64,000 nt of DNA from Micromonospora vinacea (lineage in GTDB: Bacteria > Actinomycetota > Actinomycetes > Mycobacteriales > Micromonosporaceae): contig NZ_JADOTY010000001.1 of NCBI RefSeq assembly GCF_015751785.1, positions 3,162,001-3,226,000 on the forward strand, read 5' to 3'. The notes under the pieces are model-generated. The model was not told the DNA's origin. It saw nothing but the letters and a program-made list of their open reading frames with translations, and did no database searches. Position numbers and translations under genes: made by a program. Of this stretch, positions 25,044-33,900 are shown in pieces (the first letter of the stretch is position 1; each line of letters begins with the position of its first letter).

Positions 25044-25291
25044 ACGGCATCGGCCTCATCAACGCCACCGGCCAGCCGGCGATTGCCGGCAGCTTCCACA
25101 CCCTGGTCGTGCAGCCGACGAGCTTTTGCAACCTCGACTGCACCTACTGCTACCTGCCCGACCGGAGATCCCTCTGGGATAACAAGGGTAAGTTCGACAG
25201 TCGACCCGGCTGGGACAACTGGAACAAGAAGAAGGAGCCCCACCACGGGACGCGCGGGGTTGCGTGCCCACCCCGCGTCCACACAGGTTGA
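25040..25291 (+). CDS. Radical SAM N-terminal fragment fused to a cyclophane-type RiPP core
   Basis: 83 residues, GTG start. Residues 1-47 match the start of radical SAM/SPASM peptide maturases: FHTLVVQPTSFCNLDCTYCY contains an intact Cx3Cx2C [4Fe-4S] motif. Immediately afterwards the rest of the TIM barrel and the SPASM domain are missing. The frame instead reads LWDNKGKFDSRPGWDNWNKK, where aromatic-X-X units (WDN, FDS, WDN, WNK) repeat as in precursors of three-residue cyclophanes (triceptides), then HHGTRG and a short tail. It resembles an in-frame deletion joining a maturase gene to a precursor core (compare the actinobacterial AmcB/AmcA type, recalled from memory). It cannot be an active radical SAM enzyme. 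Confidence 0.6.
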   Translation: MNGIGLINATGQPAIAGSFHTLVVQPTSFCNLDCTYCYLPDRRSLWDNKGKFDSRPGWDNWNKKKEPHHGTRGVACPPRVHTG

Positions 25292-25297
25292 GGACAC

Positions 25298-25960
25298 ATG
25301 CGCACCACCACGATCGGCGACGTGAAGGTCCTGCTGCCGGACCTCGAACCGGACGACCTCGACACCACGACGGACCTTGACGGCGGCCTCACCGAGGCCC
25401 TCGTCGAGGGCGCAGCGTGGCACGGCTCGCACCTGGAGGACGCCCACATCCGCAGCAGTCTGATCACCGGCGTGGACCTGAGCGAGAGCACCTGGGAAGC
25501 GGGCAGCCTCTACGGCTGCGAAATCACCCGCACCGACTTCTCCGGCGCGACCCTGACCGGCATCACCATCGAACGCTGCGCCATTACCGGCTCCCGGTTC
25601 ACCGGCACCAGGCTCACCGACGTACGCCTCAAGGACGTCCTGTTCGACGGCTGCCGCTTCGACTACGCCACCTTCCAACGCGTCACCGCCGCCGGCTCGG
25701 TCGCCTTCACTGACTGCACTCTCACCAACGGCGCGTGGTCCTCCTGCCGACTACCTCGCATCGCGCTGCGGTCATGTGACCTCGCCGGACTGGAATTGGA
25801 CTCCTGCCAGCTCGACGGCACCGACCTGCGGGGCAGCCGGCTGCAAGGCCTCAAGACGCCGCTGGACAACCTGCGCGGCGTCACCCTCGGCGAGGACCAA
25901 CTCCCTGACCTCACCCAGCTGACCGTGGCCGCCCTCGGCCTCACCGTGCGCAACGACTGA
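25298..25960 (+). CDS. Pentapeptide-repeat protein
   Basis: 220 residues, ATG 6 bp after the chimera stop. From about residue 40 the sequence follows the A(D/N)LXX-type pentapeptide helix: GAAWHGSHLEDAHIRSSLI, DFSGATLTGITIERC, RFTGTRLTDVRLKDVLFDGC, LAGLELDSCQLDGTDLRGSR. It should form a right-handed quadrilateral beta-helix. Such proteins sometimes mimic DNA or give immunity against gyrase-targeting peptides, which would suit a peptide-producing operon; this role is inference only. Confidence 0.88.
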   Translation: MRTTTIGDVKVLLPDLEPDDLDTTTDLDGGLTEALVEGAAWHGSHLEDAHIRSSLITGVDLSESTWEAGSLYGCEITRTDFSGATLTGITIERCAITGSRFTGTRLTDVRLKDVLFDGCRFDYATFQRVTAAGSVAFTDCTLTNGAWSSCRLPRIALRSCDLAGLELDSCQLDGTDLRGSRLQGLKTPLDNLRGVTLGEDQLPDLTQLTVAALGLTVRND

Positions 25961-25975
25961 AGCCGAGGAGGCGTC

Positions 25976-26545
25976 GTGCTCGCTGAACCCACTGGCAGCC
26001 CGGACACGATCCTCGTCTGCATCCGGGGCAACTCCGGCTCAGGCAAGAGCAGCATCGCCCGCGAGCTACGACGCCGGCACGGCCGGGGTTGCGCCCTGGT
26101 CGAGCAGGACTACCTGCGCCGCATCGTGCTGCGTGAGCGGGACAAGCCCGGCGGTGCGGCACCGGCGTTGATCGGGCAGACCGTTCGGTTCGCCCTCGAC
26201 CACGGCTATCACGTCGTGCTGGAGGGCATCATGCACAGCAGCCGCTACCGCAGCATGCTGACCTCCCTGCGGGACGACCACCGCGGCCGGTCGCTGTTCT
26301 GCTATCTCGATGTGTCCCTGGCCGAGACCCTGCGCCGGCACCTCACCCGCCCGCAGGCCAGTGAGTTCACCGCCGAGCACATGAGCGGCTGGTACGCCGC
26401 CCATGACGTCCTGGACTGGCCCGACGAACTCGTCCTACCCGAGACCACGGGACTGAACGAAGCTGTCAACGCCATCGCCGCTGTGGCTGGGCTACCCCAG
26501 ACCGGACGCGACGACGACCCGCTACCAAGCGTTCCGTCCCCGTAG
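25976..26545 (+). CDS. P-loop kinase / zeta-toxin-like ATPase
   Basis: 189 residues, GTG start behind GAGGAGG. Walker A GNSGSGKSS at 18-26, then VEQDYLRR (like the substrate-binding DxDxxR region of zeta-type and shikimate-kinase-type folds), HVVLEGIMHSSRYRSML, and a lid region RRHLTRPQASEF. The family phosphorylates small molecules or nucleotide sugars. There is no antitoxin-like gene next to it, so a metabolic or modification role in the island operon is as likely as toxicity. Confidence 0.8.
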   Translation: MLAEPTGSPDTILVCIRGNSGSGKSSIARELRRRHGRGCALVEQDYLRRIVLRERDKPGGAAPALIGQTVRFALDHGYHVVLEGIMHSSRYRSMLTSLRDDHRGRSLFCYLDVSLAETLRRHLTRPQASEFTAEHMSGWYAAHDVLDWPDELVLPETTGLNEAVNAIAAVAGLPQTGRDDDPLPSVPSP

Positions 26546-26710
26546 AGCAGCTCAGCTCCGCGCCCGGGTGCTCCACGGCTGCTCGACCGCCATGGACGGG
26601 CCGACCGCTGCCGGGACGGCATGGACGGGTACGGCGGGTGACCAGCGATCGACGTGCACCGGTTGGACCGGTGGATATTGCTGGGAATCCAAGAGTTGGC
26701 CAAGATCAAG

Positions 26711-26755
26711 CTCTTAATCCGCGGGTTCGGGGTTCGAGTCCCTGGCGGCGCACCA
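26711..26755 (+). repeat. Displaced tRNA-Lys 3' end (attR)
   Basis: 45 bp identical to the 3' end of tRNA-Lys (22026-22070), with no 5' half of a tRNA next to it. It marks the right border of the island and is followed 5 bp later by a perfect hairpin that was probably the original tRNA-Lys terminator. Confidence 0.9.
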
Positions 26756-26760
26756 GCGAT

Positions 26761-26798
26761 ATTCAGGGGACATGACCAGTTGGTCATGTCCCCTGAAT
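26761..26798. terminator. Perfect 18-bp hairpin past attR
   Basis: An 18-bp perfect stem (left arm ATTCAGGGGACATGACCA) with a 2-nt loop. It is placed to have ended the tRNA-Lys transcript before island insertion, and now also sits just downstream of the minus-strand YnfA gene. Confidence 0.85.
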
Positions 26799-26802
26799 CA
26801 TG

Positions 26803-27147
26803 TCAGGAGCCGCCCGCCGAACGCGGCGCGTACATGATCAGGGCGACGCCGATCAGGCAGATGCCGGCGCCGATGACGTCCCACCGGTCGGGTCGGAACT
26901 TGTCGACGATCACGCCCCAGGCGAGGGAGCCTGCGACGAACACGCCGCCGTAGGCGGCGAGGATGCGTCCGAAGTTCGGGTCGGGCTGGAAGGTGGCGAC
27001 GAATCCGTACGCACCGAGGGCGATGACGCCGGCGGCGATCCACCACAGGCCGCGGTGCTCGCGCCAGCCCTGCCAGATCAGCCACGCCCCGCCGATCTCG
27101 AACACTGCGGCGACGATGAACAGCAGAACAGAGCGGACGACGGTCAT
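26803..27147 (-). CDS. YnfA/UPF0060 family small membrane protein
   Basis: 114 residues from the ATG at 27147 ([20 protein letters not shown]); the frame is open upstream but lacks the hydrophobic start. Four membrane helices and the family blocks [33 protein letters not shown] and [20 protein letters not shown] are clear. YnfA proteins resemble small multidrug-resistance transporters; their substrate is uncertain. It is the first native gene to the right of the island. Confidence 0.92.
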   Translation of the reverse strand: MTVVRSVLLFIVAAVFEIGGAWLIWQGWREHRGLWWIAAGVIALGAYGFVATFQPDPNFGRILAAYGGVFVAGSLAWGVIVDKFRPDRWDVIGAGICLIGVALIMYAPRSAGGS

Positions 27148-27257
27148 CTGTGGACCGTAACGGCCGGCACCTGCACGTCGAGGCGCGGCGTACCGTTGCC
27201 CGCTCAGCAAGCTCGCCGATCAGTCGCCACAGTTCACTGCCACCGATGTGGGAGGGC

Positions 27258-27710
27258 TCAGACAGGGGGGCCTTTGTGGTGGTCGAGTTCGGCGCGGAGT
27301 GTGTCGGCGAAGCCTTCGGCCATGGCGAGTTGGTCGCGGAGGGCCGTGACGCGGGTGGTTGCGGCGGTGTGGAACATGGCGAGCCGGTCGAGCAGGGCGG
27401 CGCGGTCGGTGCCGGTGGCGGTGCCGAGGGCGTCGAGGACGGCGAGGAGGTCGCGCATCTCGTCGAGGGTGAAGCCGAGCGGTTTCATGCGCTTGACGAC
27501 GGCGAGGCGGTCGAGGTCGGGCCCGGTGTAGAGGCGGAAGCCGCCTTCGCTACGGGCGGAGGGCACGATCAGGCCGGCTTCCTCGTAGTGGCGAATGGTG
27601 CGGATGCTCAACCCGACCCGTTCGGCGGCCTCGCCGATCTGCATGAGGCGACCGGTGGCCGGGCCGGAGACGTGCTGCTCCGCACCGATGTCCCGGCTGG
27701 TGGTGGCCAT
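27258..27710 (-). CDS. MerR family transcriptional regulator
   Basis: 150 residues. The MerR HTH (about 22-90) reads MQIGEAAERVGLSIRTIRHYEEAGL, then FRLYTGPDLDRLAVVKRMKPLGFTLDEMRDLL, with a dimerisation helix after it. There are no obvious metal-binding cysteines in the C-terminal part, so the ligand is unknown. Its start overlaps the SulP stop (TGATG), so it is translated together with the transporter and probably controls it. Confidence 0.92.
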   Translation of the reverse strand: MATTSRDIGAEQHVSGPATGRLMQIGEAAERVGLSIRTIRHYEEAGLIVPSARSEGGFRLYTGPDLDRLAVVKRMKPLGFTLDEMRDLLAVLDALGTATGTDRAALLDRLAMFHTAATTRVTALRDQLAMAEGFADTLRAELDHHKGPPV

Positions 27711-29209
27711 CAGTGGCCGACGCCGAGCTGACCGGCGAGGGTGCCGTGGATGCGGGCGCTGGGCTTGTTCAGCTCGATGATCTCGACGGTCTTGCCGCGG
27801 GTGGCGTACTTCTGCGTGATGGCGTCAAGGGCGGCCACGGAGGAGGCGTCCCAGACGTGGGCGTGGGTCATGTCGATGACCACCGTCTCGGGGTCGTTCG
27901 CGTAGTCGAACTGGCCCACCAGGTCGTTGCTGGAGGCGAAGAACAGCTCACCGCGCACCGAGTAGATCCGCGTGGTGCCGTCCGGGTCCAGGACGCTGGT
28001 GACCTCGACCAGGTGGGCGACCCGTCGGGCAAAGATCACCATGGCGGTGAGGACGCCGACCACGACGCCGATGGCGAGGTTGTGGGTGGCCAGGGTGGTG
28101 ACGACGGTGGCCACCATGACGATGGTCTCGCCGTACGGCATCCGCTTGAGGGTGGCCGGGGCGACGGAGTGCCAGTCGAACGTCGACACCGCCACAATGA
28201 TCATCACGGCGACCAGAGCGGCCATCGGAATCACCGCTACCACGTCGCCGAGCGCAACGACCAGGACCAGCAGGAATACGCCGGCCAGGAACGTCGACAG
28301 CCGGGTACGGGCGCCCGACGCCTTAACGTTGATCATCGTCTGACCGATCATGGCGCAGCCACCCATGCCCCCGAAGAAACCGGTGACGATGTTGGCCACG
28401 CCCTGGCCCCAGGACTCGCGGGTCTTGCTGGAGGGGGTGTCGGTGATGTCGTCGACCAGCTTGGCGGTCATCAGCGACTCCATCAGCCCGACCAGCGCGA
28501 TCCCCAGGGCGTAGGGGGCGACGAGGGTGAGGGTGTCCATGGTCCAGGGGATCTGCGGCATCCCGAGGGTGGGCAGGCTGTCCGGCAGGGCTCCCTCGTC
28601 GCCGACGGTCGGCACCGCCACGCTGGCGAAGACGGTGACCAGGGTCAGGACCACGATGGCGACCAGCGGCGCCGGGATGGCGCGGGTGAGCCGGGGAAGC
28701 CCCACCATGATCGCCAGGGCGACGGCGACGAGCGGGTAGACCAGCCACGGCACGCCGAGCAGGTGCGGGACCTGGGCGGCGAAGATGAGGATGGCCAGAG
28801 CGTTGACGAAACCCACCATGACGCTGCGGGGGATGAAGCGCATCAGCTTCGCCACGCCGAGCACGGCGAGCAGGATCTGGATCGCGCCGCCGAGGATCAC
28901 CGCCGCTATCAGGTAGTCCAGCCCGTGTTCCTTCGCCAGTGGCCCGACGACGAGGGCGATGGCCCCGGTCGCGGCGGAGATCATCGCCGGACGGCCTCCG
29001 CAGATCGCGATGGTGACGGCCATGGTGAACGACGCGAACAGCCCCACGCGGGGGTCGACGCCGGCGAGGATCGAGAAGGAGATCGCCTCCGGGATCAACG
29101 CCAGGGCGACGACCAGGCCGGCGAGAACCTCGGTGCGGAACACCTTCGGCGACAGCCAGGACGGACGGGACAGACGCGGTCGGTTGACCGCGGACAGCAC
29201 AGAAGACAT
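27710..29209 (-). CDS. SulP family anion transporter with STAS domain
   Basis: 499 residues. The N-terminal membrane domain has about 12 helices with [27 protein letters not shown], and [20 protein letters not shown] in the middle, both SulP signatures. A cytoplasmic STAS domain covers about 395-499 ([21 protein letters not shown]). Relatives carry sulfate or bicarbonate with Na+ or H+. It lacks a fused carbonic anhydrase. Coupled to the MerR gene. Confidence 0.93.
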   Translation of the reverse strand: MSSVLSAVNRPRLSRPSWLSPKVFRTEVLAGLVVALALIPEAISFSILAGVDPRVGLFASFTMAVTIAICGGRPAMISAATGAIALVVGPLAKEHGLDYLIAAVILGGAIQILLAVLGVAKLMRFIPRSVMVGFVNALAILIFAAQVPHLLGVPWLVYPLVAVALAIMVGLPRLTRAIPAPLVAIVVLTLVTVFASVAVPTVGDEGALPDSLPTLGMPQIPWTMDTLTLVAPYALGIALVGLMESLMTAKLVDDITDTPSSKTRESWGQGVANIVTGFFGGMGGCAMIGQTMINVKASGARTRLSTFLAGVFLLVLVVALGDVVAVIPMAALVAVMIIVAVSTFDWHSVAPATLKRMPYGETIVMVATVVTTLATHNLAIGVVVGVLTAMVIFARRVAHLVEVTSVLDPDGTTRIYSVRGELFFASSNDLVGQFDYANDPETVVIDMTHAHVWDASSVAALDAITQKYATRGKTVEIIELNKPSARIHGTLAGQLGVGH

Positions 29210-29516
29210 ACAGCCATTTCCACTCGGGCGTCCCGTGGGCGCGCACAGTTTCGCTCAGGACCGGGCAGCTACTCATCGACCACTGCCCGGACGCGTGGTC
29301 GCCACGGGAGCCACGGGCCTCGCCCGGATAGCCGACAGCGAACCTACCCTTTCGTGAGGGGAGAGTTCACCGAACGTGGTGATCATCACCGGGTCGCTCC
29401 GGTTCCCACGCGTGCCCGCCCAGCCGCTTGATGGCACCCGCAGCGTTCCCCACCCTGGAAACGGCGACGGCGGTCGACCGGGACATCCGGTCAACCGCCG
29501 TGGAAGCGCCGCTGGG
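29210..29516. other. 307-bp intergenic region
   Basis: It holds the upstream region of the SulP-MerR operon and the terminator of the beta-propeller gene (29467-29501). I see no further gene or clear operator in it. Confidence 0.6.
29467..29501 (-). terminator. Terminator of the beta-propeller gene
   Basis: ACGGCGGTCGACCGG pairs with CCGGTCAACCGCCGT (one G-U) around a 5-nt loop, 15 bp past the minus-strand stop at 29517. Confidence 0.8.
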
Positions 29517-30692
29517 TCAGAGGCCGTAGACGGTCAGTTTCGTGCCGTCGGTGGCGTACACCCTGCCGTAGGTGACCACGAGCTGGTCGGTTGTGCCGGT
29601 GAACGGCGGTGCGTTCAGCGGGGCGCCGTCGACGGGGTTCAGGGCGTAGACGCGGTTGCCCTTGGCCGTGACGTACAGGACGCCACCGGCCATGATCGCC
29701 CGCTGGTCCTCGCTTCCCGGAATGCGCTTACTCCAGATGATGGCGCCGGTGCTGCGGTTCAACGCGTACACCGTGCCTGAGGAGGAGGTGGTGGAGGCGG
29801 AGGTGACGTAGAGCCGGGTCGGGGTGACCACCGCGAACTTCGGGTACAGGTTCGACGCGAGCCAGGTCAGGTTGCCGGTCGTCGGATCGAGGATCTGCAG
29901 GCTGTGTCCCCATCCGACGTAGAACTTGGTTCCCGTCTCGTCCGTCGCGAGCGGCCGGTAGTCGCGGCCCGCGATGGCGTTGATGGAGTCGCCGGTGGTG
30001 ATGTCGACGACGGCGCTGGTCAGGGGACCGCCATTTCCGGCGTATCCGGAGAGGAGGACGTGACCGTTCGCCGAAACCGGCTGATCCATTGTGACGTCCT
30101 GCTCCCACAGCAGTTGCCCGTCGGCGACGCGGTAGGCGCGCGCGTCCGCGCTGTAGCGCCCAAAAGCGCTGACCACGACGACACCCCGGTCGACGAGGAT
30201 CTGCCCGACCGCGCCGTCGTCGCGGATGTCCCGAACCAGCGCGCCGGTCGGGGCGTCGAGCACGAAGATCCGTGAGACGTCGAGGCCAGGCTGGCCAATG
30301 ACGATCGCCGCGAAGACGAGCTGGCCGGCCGTGTGGACGAGTTCCGTAGGTAGCGCGAACCTCTCGGGGTCCAGCTCGAAGCGCCACTTCTGCGCGCCGG
30401 TCACCTCGTCGGTGGCCGTGACACCGAGGCTGTCCAGGGTGTAGACCAGTCCGTCGGCGACGACAGGTGCGCGCTGGCCGGTCCGGGCCGGGCTGCCGGT
30501 GTGCTTGAGCTTGAGGTTCGCGACGGTCGGGACCGTCACGCTCGTCTCGTTGGGGTTGAACGCGCTGTTGCTGACCAGGTAGCCGGACATGGACCACCAG
30601 CCCGTGCCGGCCGCTGCGGCCGGCGTCGCCGGGACCGCCACCGTCGCCGCGAGCACCGCGGCAGCGGTCAGCGCCTTCACTGTGTGCCTCAC
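29517..30692 (-). CDS. Secreted PQQ-like beta-propeller protein
   Basis: 391 residues. Signal peptide about 1-27 (ending PAAAA). The rest is built of beta-propeller repeats with PQQ/YWTD-type blocks: DGLVYTLDSLGVTATDEVTGAQKWRFEL, TSSSGTVYALNRSTGAIIWSKRI, GGVLYVTAKGNRVYALNPVDG, GRVYATDGTKLTVYGL. It resembles BamB-like or quinoprotein folds without visible catalytic residues or a heme motif, so it is likely a binding scaffold at the cell surface. No operon partner. Confidence 0.82.
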   Translation of the reverse strand: MRHTVKALTAAAVLAATVAVPATPAAAAGTGWWSMSGYLVSNSAFNPNETSVTVPTVANLKLKHTGSPARTGQRAPVVADGLVYTLDSLGVTATDEVTGAQKWRFELDPERFALPTELVHTAGQLVFAAIVIGQPGLDVSRIFVLDAPTGALVRDIRDDGAVGQILVDRGVVVVSAFGRYSADARAYRVADGQLLWEQDVTMDQPVSANGHVLLSGYAGNGGPLTSAVVDITTGDSINAIAGRDYRPLATDETGTKFYVGWGHSLQILDPTTGNLTWLASNLYPKFAVVTPTRLYVTSASTTSSSGTVYALNRSTGAIIWSKRIPGSEDQRAIMAGGVLYVTAKGNRVYALNPVDGAPLNAPPFTGTTDQLVVTYGRVYATDGTKLTVYGL

Positions 30693-30891
30693 TCGTACCT
30701 CCCCCGTTGGCGCGACGTCGAAGAACGCCGCGCGTGATTACCTCACGGCGGAATGCGCCCTCTACTGCTCCGGGCTGCCGTGCCGGTGATCCTATGGCGG
30801 CCACGGTGTCCAGGGTGGCCCCCTTTTCAACGGCCGTCTGAGCCTGAGGGAGGCAACCGAGTGGCATGCGTAGGTCCGTTGTGGATTGCCA

Positions 30892-30923
30892 CGTTGCCGG
30901 CGCCTGTGGGGGCGCCGGCAACG
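30892..30923 (-). terminator. Terminator of the 1040-residue secreted protein gene
   Basis: Perfect 13-bp stem CGTTGCCGGCGCC / GGCGCCGGCAACG with a 6-nt loop, 5 bp past the stop at 30929. Confidence 0.87.
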
Positions 30924-30928
30924 CTGTG

Positions 30929-33900
30929 TCAGTTGGCGTGGGTCAGGCGGGTGGTGATGCGCAGGCCCAGGAGGGTGTCGTTCATCCACGGCACCCGCTC
31001 GCGGTGCAGACCGGCGGTCATCTGGTCGGCCCAGACCTCGTACCGCTGCATCAGCGCGTTGGCGCGGGACCGTGCGCTGGTGATCAGACAGTCGCCCAAC
31101 GGGTCGCCGGGCAGGTTGGACGAGTCGACAGCGGGCTCGCAGGGCACCTTGAGGCTGACCTGGTCGCGCAGCGGGCGGCTGGGGTCGAGCGAGCACGGCG
31201 TCGGCCCGCAGAGGGTGTAGTTCGCGCTCGCCCTGGCGTAGGCATTGCCGATCTTGGCATCCGTCGGCATGTTCACCGGGATCTGGTACTGCCCGAACAG
31301 GTTCGCGGACAACACGTCGTCCGAGTCGAGGGCGTTGGGCAGACCCAACCGGGTGTACGCCTGAAGCAGCCGGGCCGCCGTGTTCACCTTCTTCAGGGCG
31401 GTCGGCACCGGCCCGCTGACCTGGGTGCTCTGGTCCCGGACCCGGTCGTACATGAACTTCTGCCGGGCCTGGAGGAAGCCGCGCAGGGTCGGCGTCAGCG
31501 TGGCGTCCAGCGCGGTGTTGTTCACGGCCGTCGCGCCGCTCGCGAAGTTGTACCGCCCGGACGGCCACTTCTGGGTCAGGCCCTGCTCGGGTGTGGTCTC
31601 GCTGTCACAGTTGAAGAACTCGCAGTCGACCTGGTAGACCTGCTCGTCTGGCCAGGTGTAGTCGGCGGTCCGTGAGTTCTGCCAGGTCGTGTTCGAGTTC
31701 AGCCGGAACCGGCTGTGGATCTGCAACCGCAGCTTGCCGTAGTGGCGGATCACCCCGGTGCCGTAGCCCGTCGTACGCGTGTAGACCCAGCTCGGGGTGT
31801 AGCAGTAGCCGACCTCGGGCAGCTCCCGAACACCGGCCGGCGGCTCGTCGGGTCGCGGTGTGTACGCGTGGTGGAGTGCCCGCACCATGTTCGACATCAG
31901 CTCGTAGCGAACGTTGCTGGGTCGGTCGATCTGCCTGCTGCCCTCACACGACGGCACCGTCGCCTCGTCGGCCTTGGCCGGCGCCGGGGCGAGGGGTTTG
32001 TCCGTGTCCCAGAACAGGTCGTAGTTCTTGAGCGTCTTCACCTGTACGCCATTGGCGTCCGGCTCCCAGCGGGCCTGGACCTCGTTGGTCCGGAGGGCGG
32101 CGAGCGCTGTCGACAGCTCGTTGGTGGCGCCGACGTACTCGTGGACGAGCCCGGTGATCAGGGCGTTGGCGTTGCCGTTGGCCGGCCGACCGAAGCTGGC
32201 CGCGACGTCGGCGATGCGGGTGCCCTCCGCCTCGATCTGCGCCGCCCGACCGGCGCTGACCTGGGCGGCGTACGTCGGGTTCTGCAGCATCAACATGGCG
32301 TACGCCTGCGCGCCGAGGTTCCACACCGTCGGGTTGCCGACCGGCGTCGACGGTTCGACCATCGACGGGTCGCGTCCGCTGGCGACCCGGGCCAGGTAGT
32401 TGATCGACCTGGCCTCGCCGAAGCTGTTCAGTACGGTGGTCGGGTCGACCGCCGGGTTGTCCGCGTCGGTACCGGGCACCACGAAGGCGGCACCGCTGGC
32501 CAGCTGCGTCGAGGTCAGGTGGAACTCGTTCTCCGGGCCGACGAACTCGCCGTACGTCGGGATGGGTTGACCGAAGTTCTCCAGGTAGCCGATGTACTGG
32601 TTGATGTCGGCGCGGGCGTCGTGCAGGGTGGCGTCGCCGATCGCGGCCAGCACTGTGGCGGCGATGTCCTCCAGGCGCAGGCCGAGCTGGGCGACCTGCT
32701 GCTGGACGAGGGTGATCTGCGCGGTGTTGCCGGCGATCGCCGCGTTCAGTTTGTCGAACTGGGCCATCATGTTCGCGTACACCGTGTTGATCTGGGCCTC
32801 GACCCGCGCGAAGCTGGCGCGCATCTCGTCGCCCAGGGCCCGCACCTCGTCGCGCAGCGCTTTGACCTGGGCGAGGATCTGCGCGTCCAGCGACGGTCCG
32901 CTGCTGCCGAAGAGCCCGACGATCGACATCACGGCACCGAAGACGTTGCCGGTCATCGCCAACGTGGCGGTGCTGAAGATCGAGCCCGCCAGTCCGCGTC
33001 CGGTGATCGCCGCCGCGTACTTGGAGATCGCGCTGATCGTGGTGAGGACCGCCTCGCCGATCACCTTGGACTTCTTGCCGGCATCAGGGTCGGCGAACCC
33101 GATGAGGGTCGAGACCATGCCCACCCCGGCCTTGACGTCGGAGATCGTCTGCTGGCGGTCCTTGTCCCGGTCCTCGGCGGCCTTCTTGGCCGCCGCTGTG
33201 CACGCGGCGCTCGGCGGCCCCTCGGGAGGGCACTTGCGGTTGTTCTCGCCGATCTCGAGACGGATCTCCAGGCTCAGGCCGAGCAGTTGCGCGTGCAGGG
33301 AGGCCAACTGCTGCTTGGCGGCCGCGACGTACGCCACCGAGTCATCGCGCAGCGCCAGGATCGCGTCGAGGTCCACGTGTGAAAGGCCCGGGTCCTGGCT
33401 GAGTTCCTCGTAGGTGCTGGTGACGTCCACCCCGAACGGCTCACCGAGGACGGCGTTCCACGCGGTGGCGACAGGCGCGCTGGCTGCCCCCGCCTGCCGG
33501 ACCGCGGACCACACCGCGGCGAGAGCGTCGTCACGGCCGCGCAGCCACTGGGCGGTCCGCAACGCGCCGGACGCGAGTTCCTCGCGGGTGTCCCACGGTT
33601 CGACAGTCTTGCCGATCACGGCCCCGACCAGGCCGGTGATCTCCGGCGAGGTCCGGGTCTCACCGCCGGCAGTGCCGAGCAGGACGTCGACGGACTTGAG
33701 CAGCAGGTCCTGCTCGGGCAGCAGGAGGTCGAACGTGGTCAGCGAGCTGTCGAGCAGTTGCTGGCGTTCGGTGAGCTGGATCTGTGCCTGTTTGGCTGTG
33801 GCGTTCGGGTGCAGCCGGTGCCACTGGACGAATTCGGCAGACAGCACGACGGTAGTGATCCGGGCGGCACCGATGAGATGGAGTTCGGCGACCTGGCCGA

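Larger units (their letters stand above)
22026..26755. mobile_element. tRNA-Lys-integrated genomic island, about 4.7 kb, no integrase
   Basis: Direct 45-bp repeats of the tRNA-Lys 3' end bound the segment. It contains a YdcF-like gene, an XRE/repeat regulator, a four-gene overlapping small-protein operon ending in a radical SAM/RiPP-core chimera, a pentapeptide-repeat protein and a P-loop kinase. No integrase, excisionase or transfer gene is present, so the element is probably a deletion remnant, or is mobilised in trans. Boundaries are certain from sequence; its history is inferred. Confidence 0.82.

Noticed and set aside
26711..26755. A second tRNA-Lys gene
   Set aside because: Only the 3' 45 bp are present; there is no acceptor 5' strand, D-arm or 5' anticodon stem. 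It is the att repeat.
22026..26755. Toxin-antitoxin reading of the P-loop kinase
   Set aside because: The kinase resembles zeta toxins in its P-loop, but no epsilon-like antitoxin or other small partner lies next to it, so I did not call a toxin-antitoxin pair.
27713..29431. 572-codon plus-strand frame opposite SulP
   Set aside because: Low-complexity His/Asp/Gly-rich product with no domain; SulP and STAS motifs are clear on the other strand.
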